NCBI GenBank assembly: GCA_904501975.1
Contig: CAJGCZ010000018.1
Location: forward strand, 1 to 41,186
DNA length: 41,186 nucleotides
Source of the DNA: an uncultured Akkermansia sp.
GTDB taxonomy: Bacteria > Verrucomicrobiota > Verrucomicrobiia > Verrucomicrobiales > Akkermansiaceae
Direction of reading: 5' to 3'
The notes below the pieces were generated by a model. The model ran no database searches, was not told the DNA's origin, and was given only the letters and a program-made list of their open reading frames with translations. The position numbers and the translations under genes were made by a program. Positions 8,879-17,163 of this stretch are shown here, piece by piece. Position 1 is the first letter of the stretch. Every line of letters starts with the position of its first letter.

Positions 8879-11452
8879 ATGTCAGAACGTAAAAATCCAT
8901 ATCCTTTTGATGTTTTTGAGCCCCGTTGGCAAGCCGTATGGGACGCAGAAAAGACTTTCAAAGTATTAAATCCCGGTGAGGAAGGGTTTGATGCAGCCAA
9001 ACCGAAGTACTATGTGCTGGATATGTTCCCCTACCCGAGCGGTGCAGGTTTGCACGTAGGGCACCCGGAGGGGTACACAGCAACGGATATTGTAAGTCGC
9101 TACAAGCGCATGAACGGCTACAATGTGCTGCACCCCATGGGCTGGGACTCCTTCGGTCTTCCTGCTGAGCAGTATGCCATTAAGACCGGCCAGCACCCCT
9201 CCATCACCACATACGCCAATATTGATAACTTCCGTCGCCAGCTGAAGATGCTTGGTTTCTCCTACGACTGGGACCGCGAAGTGGCTACCACTGACCCCGG
9301 CTATGTGAAGTGGACACAATGGATTTTCCTGCGTCTTTACAACTCTTATTATAACGAAGAGCTCAAGAAGGCCTGCCCGGTTACGGAGTTGGAGGCTAAG
9401 GGCTGGACTCGTGAGCAGATTGACAATGTGCGCTTGGCGTACGTGGCAGAGGGCATGGTAAACTGGAGCCCGGACATGGGCACCGTGCTGGCCAACGAGG
9501 AAGCCGAAGAGTGGAAGAGCAAAGGCTTTACCGTAGAGCGCCGCAAGCTGCGCCAATGGATGCTGCGCATTACGGCTTATGCAGAGCGCCTGATTGATGA
9601 GCTGGAGCCCCTCGATTGGCCGGAGAGCATCAAATTGCTGCAGCGCAACTGGATTGGCAAGTCCAGCGGTGCAGAGGTAAACTTCTCCTGCCAGGGTAAC
9701 ACCATCACCGTGTACACCACCCGCCCGGATACCTTGTTCGGCGCCACCTACATGGTACTTGCCCCTGAGCACGAACTGGTAAACAGCATTACCACACCCG
9801 AGCAAAAGGCTGCGGTAGAAGCTTACCAAACAGCCTGCGCAGCCAAGAGCGACTTGGAACGCACGGAGCTCACCAAGGAGAAAACCGGCGTGTTCACCGG
9901 TGCATACGCCATCAACCCGGTTAACGGCAAGGAGATTCCGATTTGGATTGCAGACTATGTATTGACCGGCTACGGTACCGGTGCCATTATGGCCGTGCCT
10001 GCTCACGACAGCCGCGACTACGAGTTTGCCGTTACCTTTGGTTTGCCCATCACCCAAGTGGTGCAGCCCGACAATGCCGACACCCCGTGGCAGAACTTCT
10101 GCGGCTATGACGGCACTATGGTCAACTCAGAGCACCTGAATGGTCTGAGTGTGCCGGAAGCCAAGAAGCAGATGACGGCATGGCTTGAGGAAAAGGGCTA
10201 TGGCTGCGGCAAGGTAAATTACAAGTTGCGCGACTGGTTGTTCAGCCGCCAGCGCTACTGGGGCGAACCCTTCCCGATTGTTTGGAATACCGAGGACGGC
10301 AACCACTACGCCATTCCGGAGAGCGAGCTGCCGCTGCTTCAGCCCGAAATGGAAGACTTTAAGCCCAGTGGCGACCCCCGCGGCCCGTTGGTGAAAGCCA
10401 CCAACTGGATTCAGTACTCCGATACCTTTACCCGCGAAACCAACACCATGCCCCAGTGGGCGGGCTCTTGCTGGTACTATCTGCGCTACTTGGACCCGAA
10501 GAACGACAATGCCTTTGTTGCTCCCGAGGTAGAGCAGTATTGGATGGGCGGCAACAACCCCGGTGGTGTTGACCTGTATGTAGGTGGCACCGAACACGCC
10601 GTGCTGCACTTGCTCTATGCCCGTTTCTGGCACAAGGTGCTGTACGACTACGGTTTGGTATCCACCAACGAGCCGTTCAACAAGCTGGTAAACCAAGGCC
10701 TGATTTTGGGCGAAGACAGCCAGAAGATGTCCAAGAGCCGTGGCAATGTTGTTAACCCCGATGACATTGTACGCGAGTACGGTGCCGACTCTCTGCGCCT
10801 GTACGAGATGTTCATGGGCCCGCTGAAGGAGGTTAAACCCTGGCAGACCAAGGGTGTGGAAGGCATCAGCCGCTTCCTTGCCCGCGTATGGCGTGTAGCC
10901 ATGGTGGAGAACCAGGAAGGCGAGTGGGTACTCTCCGGCAAGATTACCGCTGAAGACAATGGCGAGGTGACTCCCGTACGCAAGGAGGTGCACAAAACCA
11001 TTAAGAAGGTAACGGAGGATATTGAGAGCATGAGCTTCAACACCGCCATCTCTAAGATGATGGAGTGCACCAACGCCATGACCTCTGCCAACGCTGTAAC
11101 GGTAACGGATTACGTGCAGCTGCTGCATGTGCTTAATCCCTTTGCCCCGCACCTTACGGAAGAGCTTTACAGTGTACTGCGCACACAGTTTGCCTCCCTG
11201 CCCGCCTGCCAGCTTTGCCAGCAGACATGGCCGGTATTCAACCCGGAATATCTGGTAGAGAATACCAAGGAGGTTGTCATTCAGGTGAACGGCAAGCTGC
11301 GCGATAAGATGACTGTGGCCGCAGATGCCTCCAAGGAGGAGCTTGAGGCCGCCGCAATGGCTTCTGCCCGCATTCAGGAGTTCATCAGCGGCAAGACCAT
11401 CCGCAAGGTGGTGGTGGTTCCCGGCCGTTTGGTCAACATCGTAGCCAACTAA
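8879..11452 (+). CDS. leuS: Leucyl-tRNA synthetase
   Basis: Charges tRNA-Leu with leucine in the cytoplasm. The 857-residue protein (starting MSERKNPYPF) has the class I signatures HVGHPEGYT (HIGH-type) and KMSKS in QKMSKSRGNVVNPDD. The CP1 editing domain is marked by TTRPDTLFGATYMVLAPEH and GTGAIMAVPAHDSRD. The C-terminal anticodon-binding and LeuRS-specific parts end VNGKLRDKM...KVVVVPGRLVNIVAN. Length is standard for the family. In-frame extension to a GTG at 8807 would cross the predicted promoter and adds a non-conserved segment, so I use the ATG at 8879. No T-box or long leader is visible. A rho-independent terminator follows. Confidence 0.97.
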   Translation: MSERKNPYPFDVFEPRWQAVWDAEKTFKVLNPGEEGFDAAKPKYYVLDMFPYPSGAGLHVGHPEGYTATDIVSRYKRMNGYNVLHPMGWDSFGLPAEQYAIKTGQHPSITTYANIDNFRRQLKMLGFSYDWDREVATTDPGYVKWTQWIFLRLYNSYYNEELKKACPVTELEAKGWTREQIDNVRLAYVAEGMVNWSPDMGTVLANEEAEEWKSKGFTVERRKLRQWMLRITAYAERLIDELEPLDWPESIKLLQRNWIGKSSGAEVNFSCQGNTITVYTTRPDTLFGATYMVLAPEHELVNSITTPEQKAAVEAYQTACAAKSDLERTELTKEKTGVFTGAYAINPVNGKEIPIWIADYVLTGYGTGAIMAVPAHDSRDYEFAVTFGLPITQVVQPDNADTPWQNFCGYDGTMVNSEHLNGLSVPEAKKQMTAWLEEKGYGCGKVNYKLRDWLFSRQRYWGEPFPIVWNTEDGNHYAIPESELPLLQPEMEDFKPSGDPRGPLVKATNWIQYSDTFTRETNTMPQWAGSCWYYLRYLDPKNDNAFVAPEVEQYWMGGNNPGGVDLYVGGTEHAVLHLLYARFWHKVLYDYGLVSTNEPFNKLVNQGLILGEDSQKMSKSRGNVVNPDDIVREYGADSLRLYEMFMGPLKEVKPWQTKGVEGISRFLARVWRVAMVENQEGEWVLSGKITAEDNGEVTPVRKEVHKTIKKVTEDIESMSFNTAISKMMECTNAMTSANAVTVTDYVQLLHVLNPFAPHLTEELYSVLRTQFASLPACQLCQQTWPVFNPEYLVENTKEVVIQVNGKLRDKMTVAADASKEELEAAAMASARIQEFISGKTIRKVVVVPGRLVNIVAN

Positions 11453-11466
11453 TCATTGTTTCATCA

Positions 11467-11499
11467 CGCCCCTATTGTTGAACACAATAGGGGCGTTTT
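11467..11499 (+). terminator. Rho-independent terminator after leuS
   Basis: CGCCCCTATTGT (11467-11478) pairs with ACAATAGGGGCG (11484-11495) around a TGAAC loop, followed by TTTTCTC. It ends only 7 bases before the next gene's ATG. Confidence 0.85.
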
Positions 11500-11505
11500 C
11501 TCATT

Positions 11506-12354
11506 ATGCGCAACAAACGCCATTCTACCCAAAAGACAACAGTGCACGTTTACGGCAGTCGTTATGCAGAGGATAAAAAACTGGCTAACGCCGCCTATAG
11601 ACAGCTCGGAACAGGCCAAGACATCAACTTCCCTCGCGAGGGTCAATACGCGCACAGCCACGGCATCCCCATTACCGGAGATTGGGAAGAAATAGAGAGG
11701 TTCGTATGGCAATTTGTTTGTATTGCAGATATTTTAGAAGAGGGGCACCGGAACAAGTATCAGTTCATTGTGCACCATTTTGACGGCTTTGAGGTAGGGC
11801 AAATTGCACCGCTTTTTTACCAGGCATTCAAAATCGCCAACATTACTCTCCCTGCCGAATACCATGCTTATATAGAAAGCATTTCTACCGCCAAGGGATT
11901 GCCATCACTGTATGATATTAACGTATACGATTCCTTGGATGAACGCGCTGCTGTGCGTGAGTTTTTGGGCAAAACTCAAGATGACATCTACCGAGAGCTT
12001 GAGGAAAACCTTGACTGCGATTGCTCCTTCATGGAGAGCTTTTATTACTTAGGCCCCAAAGCGTTTGCCTATTACATAACCGCGTGGGAACAATTATTTG
12101 CGCATTACCAAGCCAACCCGGATAATGACACCGAATGCGATTTAGCAGAAAGCGCCCTCTTTCTCTTAAGCCAACGTAACATTATGAATCCGGAAGATGA
12201 GACACCGGAAGGTTTTGCTGCACGGCTGCGCCTGCTGGAACAATGCGAACAGCATTATAAAACAGCAGCTGACTACTACGACCAACGAACGCTAAACAAA
12301 GCATTGAAAAAATGCAGTAGCATTCGAGAAGAATTGCTCAAGCACACGCGATAG
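11506..12354 (+). CDS. Hypothetical protein, 282 residues
   Basis: I do not recognise a family. The product is acidic and soluble-looking, with no signal peptide or membrane segment. A predicted alpha-helical C-terminal half has motifs such as FYYLGPKAFAYYITAWEQLF and a Glu/Asp-rich middle (EELEENLDCDCSF). There may be remote similarity to TPR or immunity-type helical proteins, but I cannot show it. The start is a problem: the first ATG is 10 bases after the leuS terminator stem, leaving no room for a promoter or leader unless transcription reads through or starts inside the terminator. The next in-frame ATG is far downstream (in FMESFYYLG). It converges with the minus-strand gene ending at 12358. 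Confidence 0.6.
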   Translation: MRNKRHSTQKTTVHVYGSRYAEDKKLANAAYRQLGTGQDINFPREGQYAHSHGIPITGDWEEIERFVWQFVCIADILEEGHRNKYQFIVHHFDGFEVGQIAPLFYQAFKIANITLPAEYHAYIESISTAKGLPSLYDINVYDSLDERAAVREFLGKTQDDIYRELEENLDCDCSFMESFYYLGPKAFAYYITAWEQLFAHYQANPDNDTECDLAESALFLLSQRNIMNPEDETPEGFAARLRLLEQCEQHYKTAADYYDQRTLNKALKKCSSIREELLKHTR

Positions 12355-12357
12355 CGC

Positions 12358-12744
12358 CTAAGCACCATCCGCTTCACCGCCCTGCTTCTTTGCAGACGGG
12401 GTGGCTTGATGCTTTTCCAAGAGCTCATGGCGCGCTTTGTTGGCCATGTATTTTTGGTAGAAGATATAGAGCATTCCTAAACTCCAGCCCACAATCATGC
12501 CCCATGCGGCGCCCTTAAACGGCACATCAACATGAATAAGGGCCCCAATGCCGGTTCCGAGGGCTGTTAACATGACCGTAATTTGCGTGACGATGAGCGT
12601 ATGGCACACACTGCGAATCATGCGGTTCGTGAACGCATGGTCCGCTGCTTGATGCTCCGCCAACAACCGGCGCAGCAGAAGGGTGATTTCCTCCTTGTTT
12701 TCCGGTTCTCTCGGCTCTTGGTGTGATTTTTCGGGTTCTTGCAT
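12358..12744 (-). CDS. Hypothetical membrane protein with two transmembrane segments
   Basis: The 128-residue product begins with a charged segment (MQEPEKSHQEPREPENKEEI), then a helix, then two hydrophobic segments (around LIVTQITVMLTALGTGIGAL and GAAWGMIVGWSLGMLYIFY) joined by a short loop, and a charged tail. The layout is a small helical hairpin in the inner membrane. It is loosely like AtpZ/AtpI-type proteins in size and topology, but nothing in the sequence proves it and there is no ATP synthase operon here. The ATG at 12744 is preferred; the longer frame to 12834 adds an unusual basic stretch. It converges on the preceding gene with a 3-base gap and diverges from the GreA-like gene. 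Confidence 0.55.
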   Translation of the reverse strand: MQEPEKSHQEPREPENKEEITLLLRRLLAEHQAADHAFTNRMIRSVCHTLIVTQITVMLTALGTGIGALIHVDVPFKGAAWGMIVGWSLGMLYIFYQKYMANKARHELLEKHQATPSAKKQGGEADGA

Positions 12745-12853
12745 CAATAATAAAATTCGATTTGGCGCAGAGAATAACCTAAAACACCCCCTCTTGGCAA
12801 GGGGTAGAACGCAGAAAATTCTAAAAAAATGCAAAAAAAAGATAATTCGGGGG

Positions 12854-12881
12854 TTGACCTTGACTAAAGGTGTGGTAATAT
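12854..12881 (+). promoter_or_regulatory. Predicted promoter of the GreA-like gene
   Basis: TTGACC (12854-12859), 16-base spacer, TAATAT (12876-12881). The first in-frame ATG (12880) overlaps the -10 box, so translation must start at the ATG at 12892, which lies 10 bases after the -10. The leader would then be about 3-4 bases. Confidence 0.6.
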
Positions 12882-12891
12882 GATTCTACGT

Positions 12892-14844
12892 ATGCATGGT
12901 GATTTAGAAAAACTCGTAAAAGCCGGCAAGATTCCGGCTGACTTTGCGATGCGCTTAGACAAATTCTCTCCCGCCAACTACGTCATGCACCCCGAGTGGG
13001 GAGTAGGCAAGGTGGAGGGATGGTCTTTGGGCAAACAGCTCGTAAAGATTAACTTTGAAAAGAAGCCCTCTTTTGTCATGGGCCTCAAGTTGGCATTCAA
13101 CCAGCTTACACCTGTACCCGAAGGTCACTTCTTAATCAGCTGCTTTGAGGATCCGGCCGGTAGCCGCGCCAAAGCAGAAGGCAAGGACACCATACTTGAA
13201 TTCATCGATTTCGTATTAGCTCACAACCTCTCCCTCCGAGAGAATATTAACGAGGTTCTTGAAATGGAACCTGAGGATTTGGAAAAATTCCTCAGTGGTC
13301 GCGTTATCCCCGAGGAGAACTGGAAATCCTGGTGGGAAAAGGCTCGTGCCGCCATGAAGGAGGACCCCCGTTTCCGTCTTCCCACGAAGAAGGGCGAAAC
13401 CATCCGCACCCGCAAGGCCACCAACGCAGCCGAGGCTCTGTTGGAAGACTACCGCGAGGCCAGCGATTTGGAAAGCTGCGTTCGCATCATTGACCAAAGC
13501 CACTTGGAAGCCCTGAACGGCGAGTTTGCTACAGCTGCTCAGTTGGTGCAGAAGATGGAGGAGGACATTGAGAAGGATCGTAATGAGCCGGAGCACGTGC
13601 TTGAGCTCATCATCATTCGCGATGACATTCTTGAGGCTACCACCGGTAACGATGCCGCTAAGCAAGAGGCTTTGAATGAGGCCTTGACCGCCGCCGGTGT
13701 CAACAGCCTTACTACGCTGGCTGATAAGCTGAGCACGGTTCCCTCCGAAGAGCTTGTTAAGTACATCGGTGTGCTTACAGCAAGCCGCCAGGGCAAGGTA
13801 TATGAGGCTATTCCGGAGGCTTATCCGGAGAGCTGGCTGGCCTACATCACCAACATTTTCCTGTTCGGTGGCGATAACGGTGGTGTTAAGACAACGGCCG
13901 CTGCTGCTGATTTCATCATCTCCAAGGGTGGTAAGGAGCAGCTCTTTGCTGACTTGGTGAACGGCATTTCTCGCCAGAACCTCAAGCCCGAGGTACTCAT
14001 CTGGATTTGCCGCGAGCGTAACGGTGTTGCTAAGGAGTTGGTAGACAAGTGCAAGATGCCCTTGGGTGCAGCCATTATCAATGCTATTGAGAAGGACAGC
14101 GCTGAGGGTGGCCCCAACAAGGCACTGCGCCTGCGCAACATGTTGATTGACGATAAGGAGCTGGCTCCGGATTTGGTAACCGGCATTTCCGAGCTCGAGG
14201 CTCGTCCGTTTGCTAAGTCTGTGTTCGATTCCTCCGTTCTTCCGGAGTTGGATCGCAACCTCTTGCTTGCTAACATGATGAAGGTGCACCCCTCCCTGAG
14301 CGAGGTTGTACTGGCCCGTGTGCAGGTGAAGGTGAAGCAGAATCTGTACGTCTCCTTGCGCTCTTATGCTGCACGCCGCGCTGAGTACGATGAACTCATC
14401 AATGTGCGTATTCCCAAGAACAAGCACGACCTCGAGATTACCCGCGCTGAAGGCGACCTTCGTGAGAACGGCGGTTACCAGGATGCCAAGGCTACTCGCC
14501 AGGTATTGATGCGCCGCTCCGAGGAGTTGTCTCGCTTGCTTTCTCAGGCTGAGCCCACCGACTTTGCCGATGCTAACTGCGACGAAATCAGCATTGGTAC
14601 CCAGGTCACCTTCGGCAACGCTGAGGGTAAGACGGTGGTATACACCATCCTTGGCGCATGGGACACCATCCCCGAGCAAGGTGTTATCCCCTACAACTCT
14701 AAGTTGGGCTCCCTCATGCTTGGCCACAAGGTGGGCGATACGCTCCGTATCCCCGTTGAGATTGGTGGCACTCAGCTTAAGATGACCATTCAATCCATTG
14801 CTCCGGCTCCCAAGGAACTCATCTTCCCGGATGAAGAGGCCTAA
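12892..14844 (+). CDS. Extended GreA/GreB-family transcription elongation factor
   Basis: This is a 650-residue protein, about four times the size of E. coli GreA. The C-terminal 160 residues look like a full Gre factor. The coiled-coil has the tip AEGDLRENGGYQDAK, which keeps the Asp and Glu used for RNA cleavage in stalled polymerase. The FKBP-like domain follows (GTQVTFGNAEG...GVIPYNSKLGSLMLGHKVGD). The N-terminus (about 30-75: NYVMHPEWGVGKVEGW...VKINFEKK) resembles the CarD/Mfd-type polymerase-interaction Tudor fold. About 400 residues of helical repeat-like sequence lie between. Chlamydial GreA is also annotated at roughly 700 residues, so a PVC-wide long form is likely. The start at 12892 follows from the promoter. 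Codon usage (AAG, GAG, GGT rich) resembles highly expressed genes. Confidence 0.8.
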   Translation: MHGDLEKLVKAGKIPADFAMRLDKFSPANYVMHPEWGVGKVEGWSLGKQLVKINFEKKPSFVMGLKLAFNQLTPVPEGHFLISCFEDPAGSRAKAEGKDTILEFIDFVLAHNLSLRENINEVLEMEPEDLEKFLSGRVIPEENWKSWWEKARAAMKEDPRFRLPTKKGETIRTRKATNAAEALLEDYREASDLESCVRIIDQSHLEALNGEFATAAQLVQKMEEDIEKDRNEPEHVLELIIIRDDILEATTGNDAAKQEALNEALTAAGVNSLTTLADKLSTVPSEELVKYIGVLTASRQGKVYEAIPEAYPESWLAYITNIFLFGGDNGGVKTTAAAADFIISKGGKEQLFADLVNGISRQNLKPEVLIWICRERNGVAKELVDKCKMPLGAAIINAIEKDSAEGGPNKALRLRNMLIDDKELAPDLVTGISELEARPFAKSVFDSSVLPELDRNLLLANMMKVHPSLSEVVLARVQVKVKQNLYVSLRSYAARRAEYDELINVRIPKNKHDLEITRAEGDLRENGGYQDAKATRQVLMRRSEELSRLLSQAEPTDFADANCDEISIGTQVTFGNAEGKTVVYTILGAWDTIPEQGVIPYNSKLGSLMLGHKVGDTLRIPVEIGGTQLKMTIQSIAPAPKELIFPDEEA

Positions 14845-14866
14845 AGCCGCTGCCAAGTAATTTTTA

Positions 14867-14901
14867 CCCCCGCTGCTGCAACTTGCAACAGCGGGGGTTT
14901 T
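14867..14901 (+). terminator. Rho-independent terminator after the GreA-like gene
   Basis: CCCCCGCTG (14867-14875) pairs with CAGCGGGGG (14889-14897), followed by TTTTGTCTTT. The loop can pair further (TGCAA/TTGCA). Confidence 0.85.
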
Positions 14902-14950
14902 GTCTTTCCCTGCTTGCACAAGCTTGACACGCCCCACAAATTGCAATTTG

Positions 14951-15124
14951 GGTATCTCTAAAAACTCGATAAATAGCAATTTGTCTATATCGTAGGGTGG
15001 GACTTCAGTCCCACCTTTTTGGTGGTATGGTTTGATAATAAATGTTGGACTAAAGTCCAACACTCCGATAGAATTTCCCCCACAACTACCAATTTGTGGG
15101 GGCCCCGGAGTTTTTAGAGATTCC
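14951..15124. repeat. REP-like hairpin doublet bounded by inverted repeats (copy A)
   Basis: The core 14978-15101 is nearly identical to 40866-40990. It has two hairpins: GTGGGACTTCAGTCCCAC (14997-15014) and TGTTGGACTAAAGTCCAACA (15043-15062). In this copy the core is bounded by an inverted repeat: GGTATCTCTAAAAACTC (14951-14967) and the reverse complement of GGAATCTCTAAAAACTC (15108-15124), with one mismatch in 17. No gene lies in the 608 bases between 14845 and 15452, which hold this repeat, the element at 15128-15351 and a promoter. Confidence 0.75.
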
Positions 15125-15127
15125 CAA

Positions 15128-15351
15128 TTTGTAGAAGTACGAGGGACGGATTCCGACATCCGAATTTATGAGTTCCGCACCTTACGGCGCAAAGATAGCA
15201 AAGCTCAACATAAGCTGCCTCCCGCGCTTAAGGCGCGGGCGGTAAACGTGGCTAAGCTTTGCCCCTCGTGCGGCGCAGCCGCCAAACTTAACAAATTGTA
15301 CCTTGTACATCGTAAATTGTAAATTCACTTCGTCCCTCGTACTTCCACAAA
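15128..15351. repeat. MITE-like element with terminal inverted repeats
   Basis: GAAGTACGAGGGACG (15134-15148) has a perfect 15-base inverted partner, CGTCCCTCGTACTTC (15331-15345). Beyond one mismatch, TTTGT (15128-15132) pairs with ACAAA (15347-15351). Inside are further palindromes, including CCCGCGC-TTAAG-GCGCGGG. A 96-residue open frame spans it but looks like read-through of hairpins. No transposase is present. I call it a miniature inverted-repeat element from structure only; no target-site duplication is obvious. Confidence 0.5.
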
Positions 15352-15394
15352 CTTCCATTTATCAACAGAGCTAAGAAAAACTATGGGGTTTAAC

Positions 15395-15423
15395 TTGACA
15401 AAATGTCCGACTAAGTGTATAGG
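15395..15423 (+). promoter_or_regulatory. Predicted promoter of the YidE/AspT-type transporter
   Basis: TTGACA (15395-15400), 17-base spacer, TATAGG (15418-15423). The transcript start is about 15430, giving a leader of about 23 bases with no Shine-Dalgarno site before the ATG at 15453. Confidence 0.65.
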
Positions 15424-15452
15424 AATGCCCGCACATTTCACCACTTCACAAC

Positions 15453-17051
15453 ATGGACACCTTACTGAGTAACTCCACCCTCGTACTGTTTGCCATTTTA
15501 TTTCTGGGTATTGCCTTAGGAAACATCAGTATCAAAGGCATTTCATTCGGTAGCTCCGGTGTGCTGTTCATTGCCATGATTGCCGGGCACTACGGGCTGA
15601 GTGTACCGGACGGCATTTCCGCCATTGGCACAGCCTTGTTTGTATACTGCGTGGGCTTGGGTGTGGGCAACCGCTTTTTCTCTTCGCTGAAAAGCCGCGG
15701 CAAAAATTTACTGATTCTTTCGCTGGTGATTGTGCTGGCCGGCTGGCTGACCGCTTGGGGATTATGTGCCTTGCTGGGCATTGATTTAAGTGTAGGCGCA
15801 GGCATTTTTGCAGGAGCTTGCACCAGCACCCCTGCTCTGGCCGCTGCGCTGGAATCTGCTAAAGCTACCGGTTTGAATGAATCCGTCATCAACATTGGCT
15901 ACGGTGTAGCCTACCCGTTCGGTGTTATCGGCATTGTGCTCTTTGTGCAGTTGTTACCCCGCATTCTGCATATTGATTTGAACAAGGGTAACAGCAGTGA
16001 AGCTGCGGACCCGCATGCCATTATTGCGCGCAGTGTTTGCTGCACTAATCCGGAAATTTTGGGCAAAACAGCCGAAGACTTAACACGCACAAGCCCCCTG
16101 AGCTGCCGCATTACGCGCATTCTTCGCAACGGCATCATGCGTCCTATTCTTCCTGCTGATGTTATTAATCAGGACGACGAGATTTTGATTGTCGGAGAGC
16201 GCGAAAAGGTGGAGCACGATGCCACCCTGCTCGGCCATTTTAAGAGCGGAGAAGATACTGCGATTATTCGCCGCGATGAAGACTCCAAACTGATTGTTCT
16301 GGCAGAGCGCATGAGCAATAAAACCCTGAGAGAACTTGATACGCTGGGCAATTACGGCATTACCATTTCTCGCATCACGCGTCTGGGCAACACCTTTGTA
16401 CCCACGGCGGATACGGAAATTATTCGCAACGACATTTTGCGCGTTGTGGGCACAACAGAAGCCATTGATGCATTCAAAAAAGAATGCGGACACCGCAGCG
16501 CGGCCATCAACGCGGCAGATGTTCTTTCTCTTACCGGCGGCTTGGTGCTGGGCATGTTGTTGGGTAGCGTTACCTTCAGCATCGGAGGCGGCAAAGGTTT
16601 TTCTTTGGGCATGGCCGGTGGCCCGCTGGTAGTGGCACTTATTTTGGGCCACTTCGGCAAGGTGGGGCCTATTGCTGGGTACATGCCGCGCGCCACGCGC
16701 GTCTTGGTCATGGAACTGGGGCTCATGCTCTTCTTGGCCGGAGCCGGTATTAAAGGCGGTGAAAAATTGGTAGAAACGATTTGCGGCAATGGTATATCCA
16801 TGCTGTTGGCGGGTATTGTTATCACGGTTCTGCCCTTGTTTATCGGGTACTACGTGGCAAGAAGATGCTTAAACATGGGCGTAGCTGAAACCTTGGGCTG
16901 CATTTGCGGCTCACAAACATCCACCCCTGCCCTTGGTGCCATCACCTCGCAAACAGAGAGTCAGGAACCGGTTATTGCCTACTCCACAGCCTATCCCATC
17001 GCACTTATTCTCATGACGGTGCTCGCGCAAATTCTGGTAGAAATGGCGTAA
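15453..17051 (+). CDS. AspT/YidE-YbjL family transporter with two RCK_C (TrkA-C) domains
   Basis: A 532-residue inner-membrane protein with the aspartate-alanine exchanger architecture. It has an N-terminal membrane half (about 1-175, with GACTSTPALAAALESAK), two soluble TrkA-C-like domains (about 190-265 and 275-350, each with the pattern ITRI/ITRL...DEILIVG or DILRVVG), and a C-terminal membrane half repeating the signature as CGSQTSTPALGAIT. AspT exchanges aspartate for alanine; E. coli YidE and YbjL have no firm substrate, so I leave the substrate open. The conserved G-X-T-S-T-P-A-L in both halves supports the inverted-repeat fold. It is followed by a glycosyltransferase in the same direction after 112 bases, with no clear link. 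Confidence 0.87.
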   Translation: MDTLLSNSTLVLFAILFLGIALGNISIKGISFGSSGVLFIAMIAGHYGLSVPDGISAIGTALFVYCVGLGVGNRFFSSLKSRGKNLLILSLVIVLAGWLTAWGLCALLGIDLSVGAGIFAGACTSTPALAAALESAKATGLNESVINIGYGVAYPFGVIGIVLFVQLLPRILHIDLNKGNSSEAADPHAIIARSVCCTNPEILGKTAEDLTRTSPLSCRITRILRNGIMRPILPADVINQDDEILIVGEREKVEHDATLLGHFKSGEDTAIIRRDEDSKLIVLAERMSNKTLRELDTLGNYGITISRITRLGNTFVPTADTEIIRNDILRVVGTTEAIDAFKKECGHRSAAINAADVLSLTGGLVLGMLLGSVTFSIGGGKGFSLGMAGGPLVVALILGHFGKVGPIAGYMPRATRVLVMELGLMLFLAGAGIKGGEKLVETICGNGISMLLAGIVITVLPLFIGYYVARRCLNMGVAETLGCICGSQTSTPALGAITSQTESQEPVIAYSTAYPIALILMTVLAQILVEMA

Positions 17052-17163
17052 GCATCTTCAAACATTACATAAATAGCAGTTTACTTGTGCATCTGAGTCT
17101 TTTATTTACTTGCATTATTGAAAAACTTTGGCATACTAACATTGTAATGTTTTTTTGAATTAA

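Noticed and set aside
13216..15159. A 647-codon open frame on the minus strand
   Set aside because: It is the antisense of the GreA-like gene, whose frame has clear domains and a good promoter. The antisense frame has no recognisable domain and results from codon bias.
15032..15322. A 96-codon + strand frame in the repeat region
   Set aside because: It runs through REP-like and inverted-repeat hairpins; the sequence is explained by the repeats.
17129..17150. Sigma-54 promoter before the glycosyltransferase
   Set aside because: TGGCAT...TTGT resembles the -24/-12 pattern, but the spacing is off by two bases and the -12 GC is missing.
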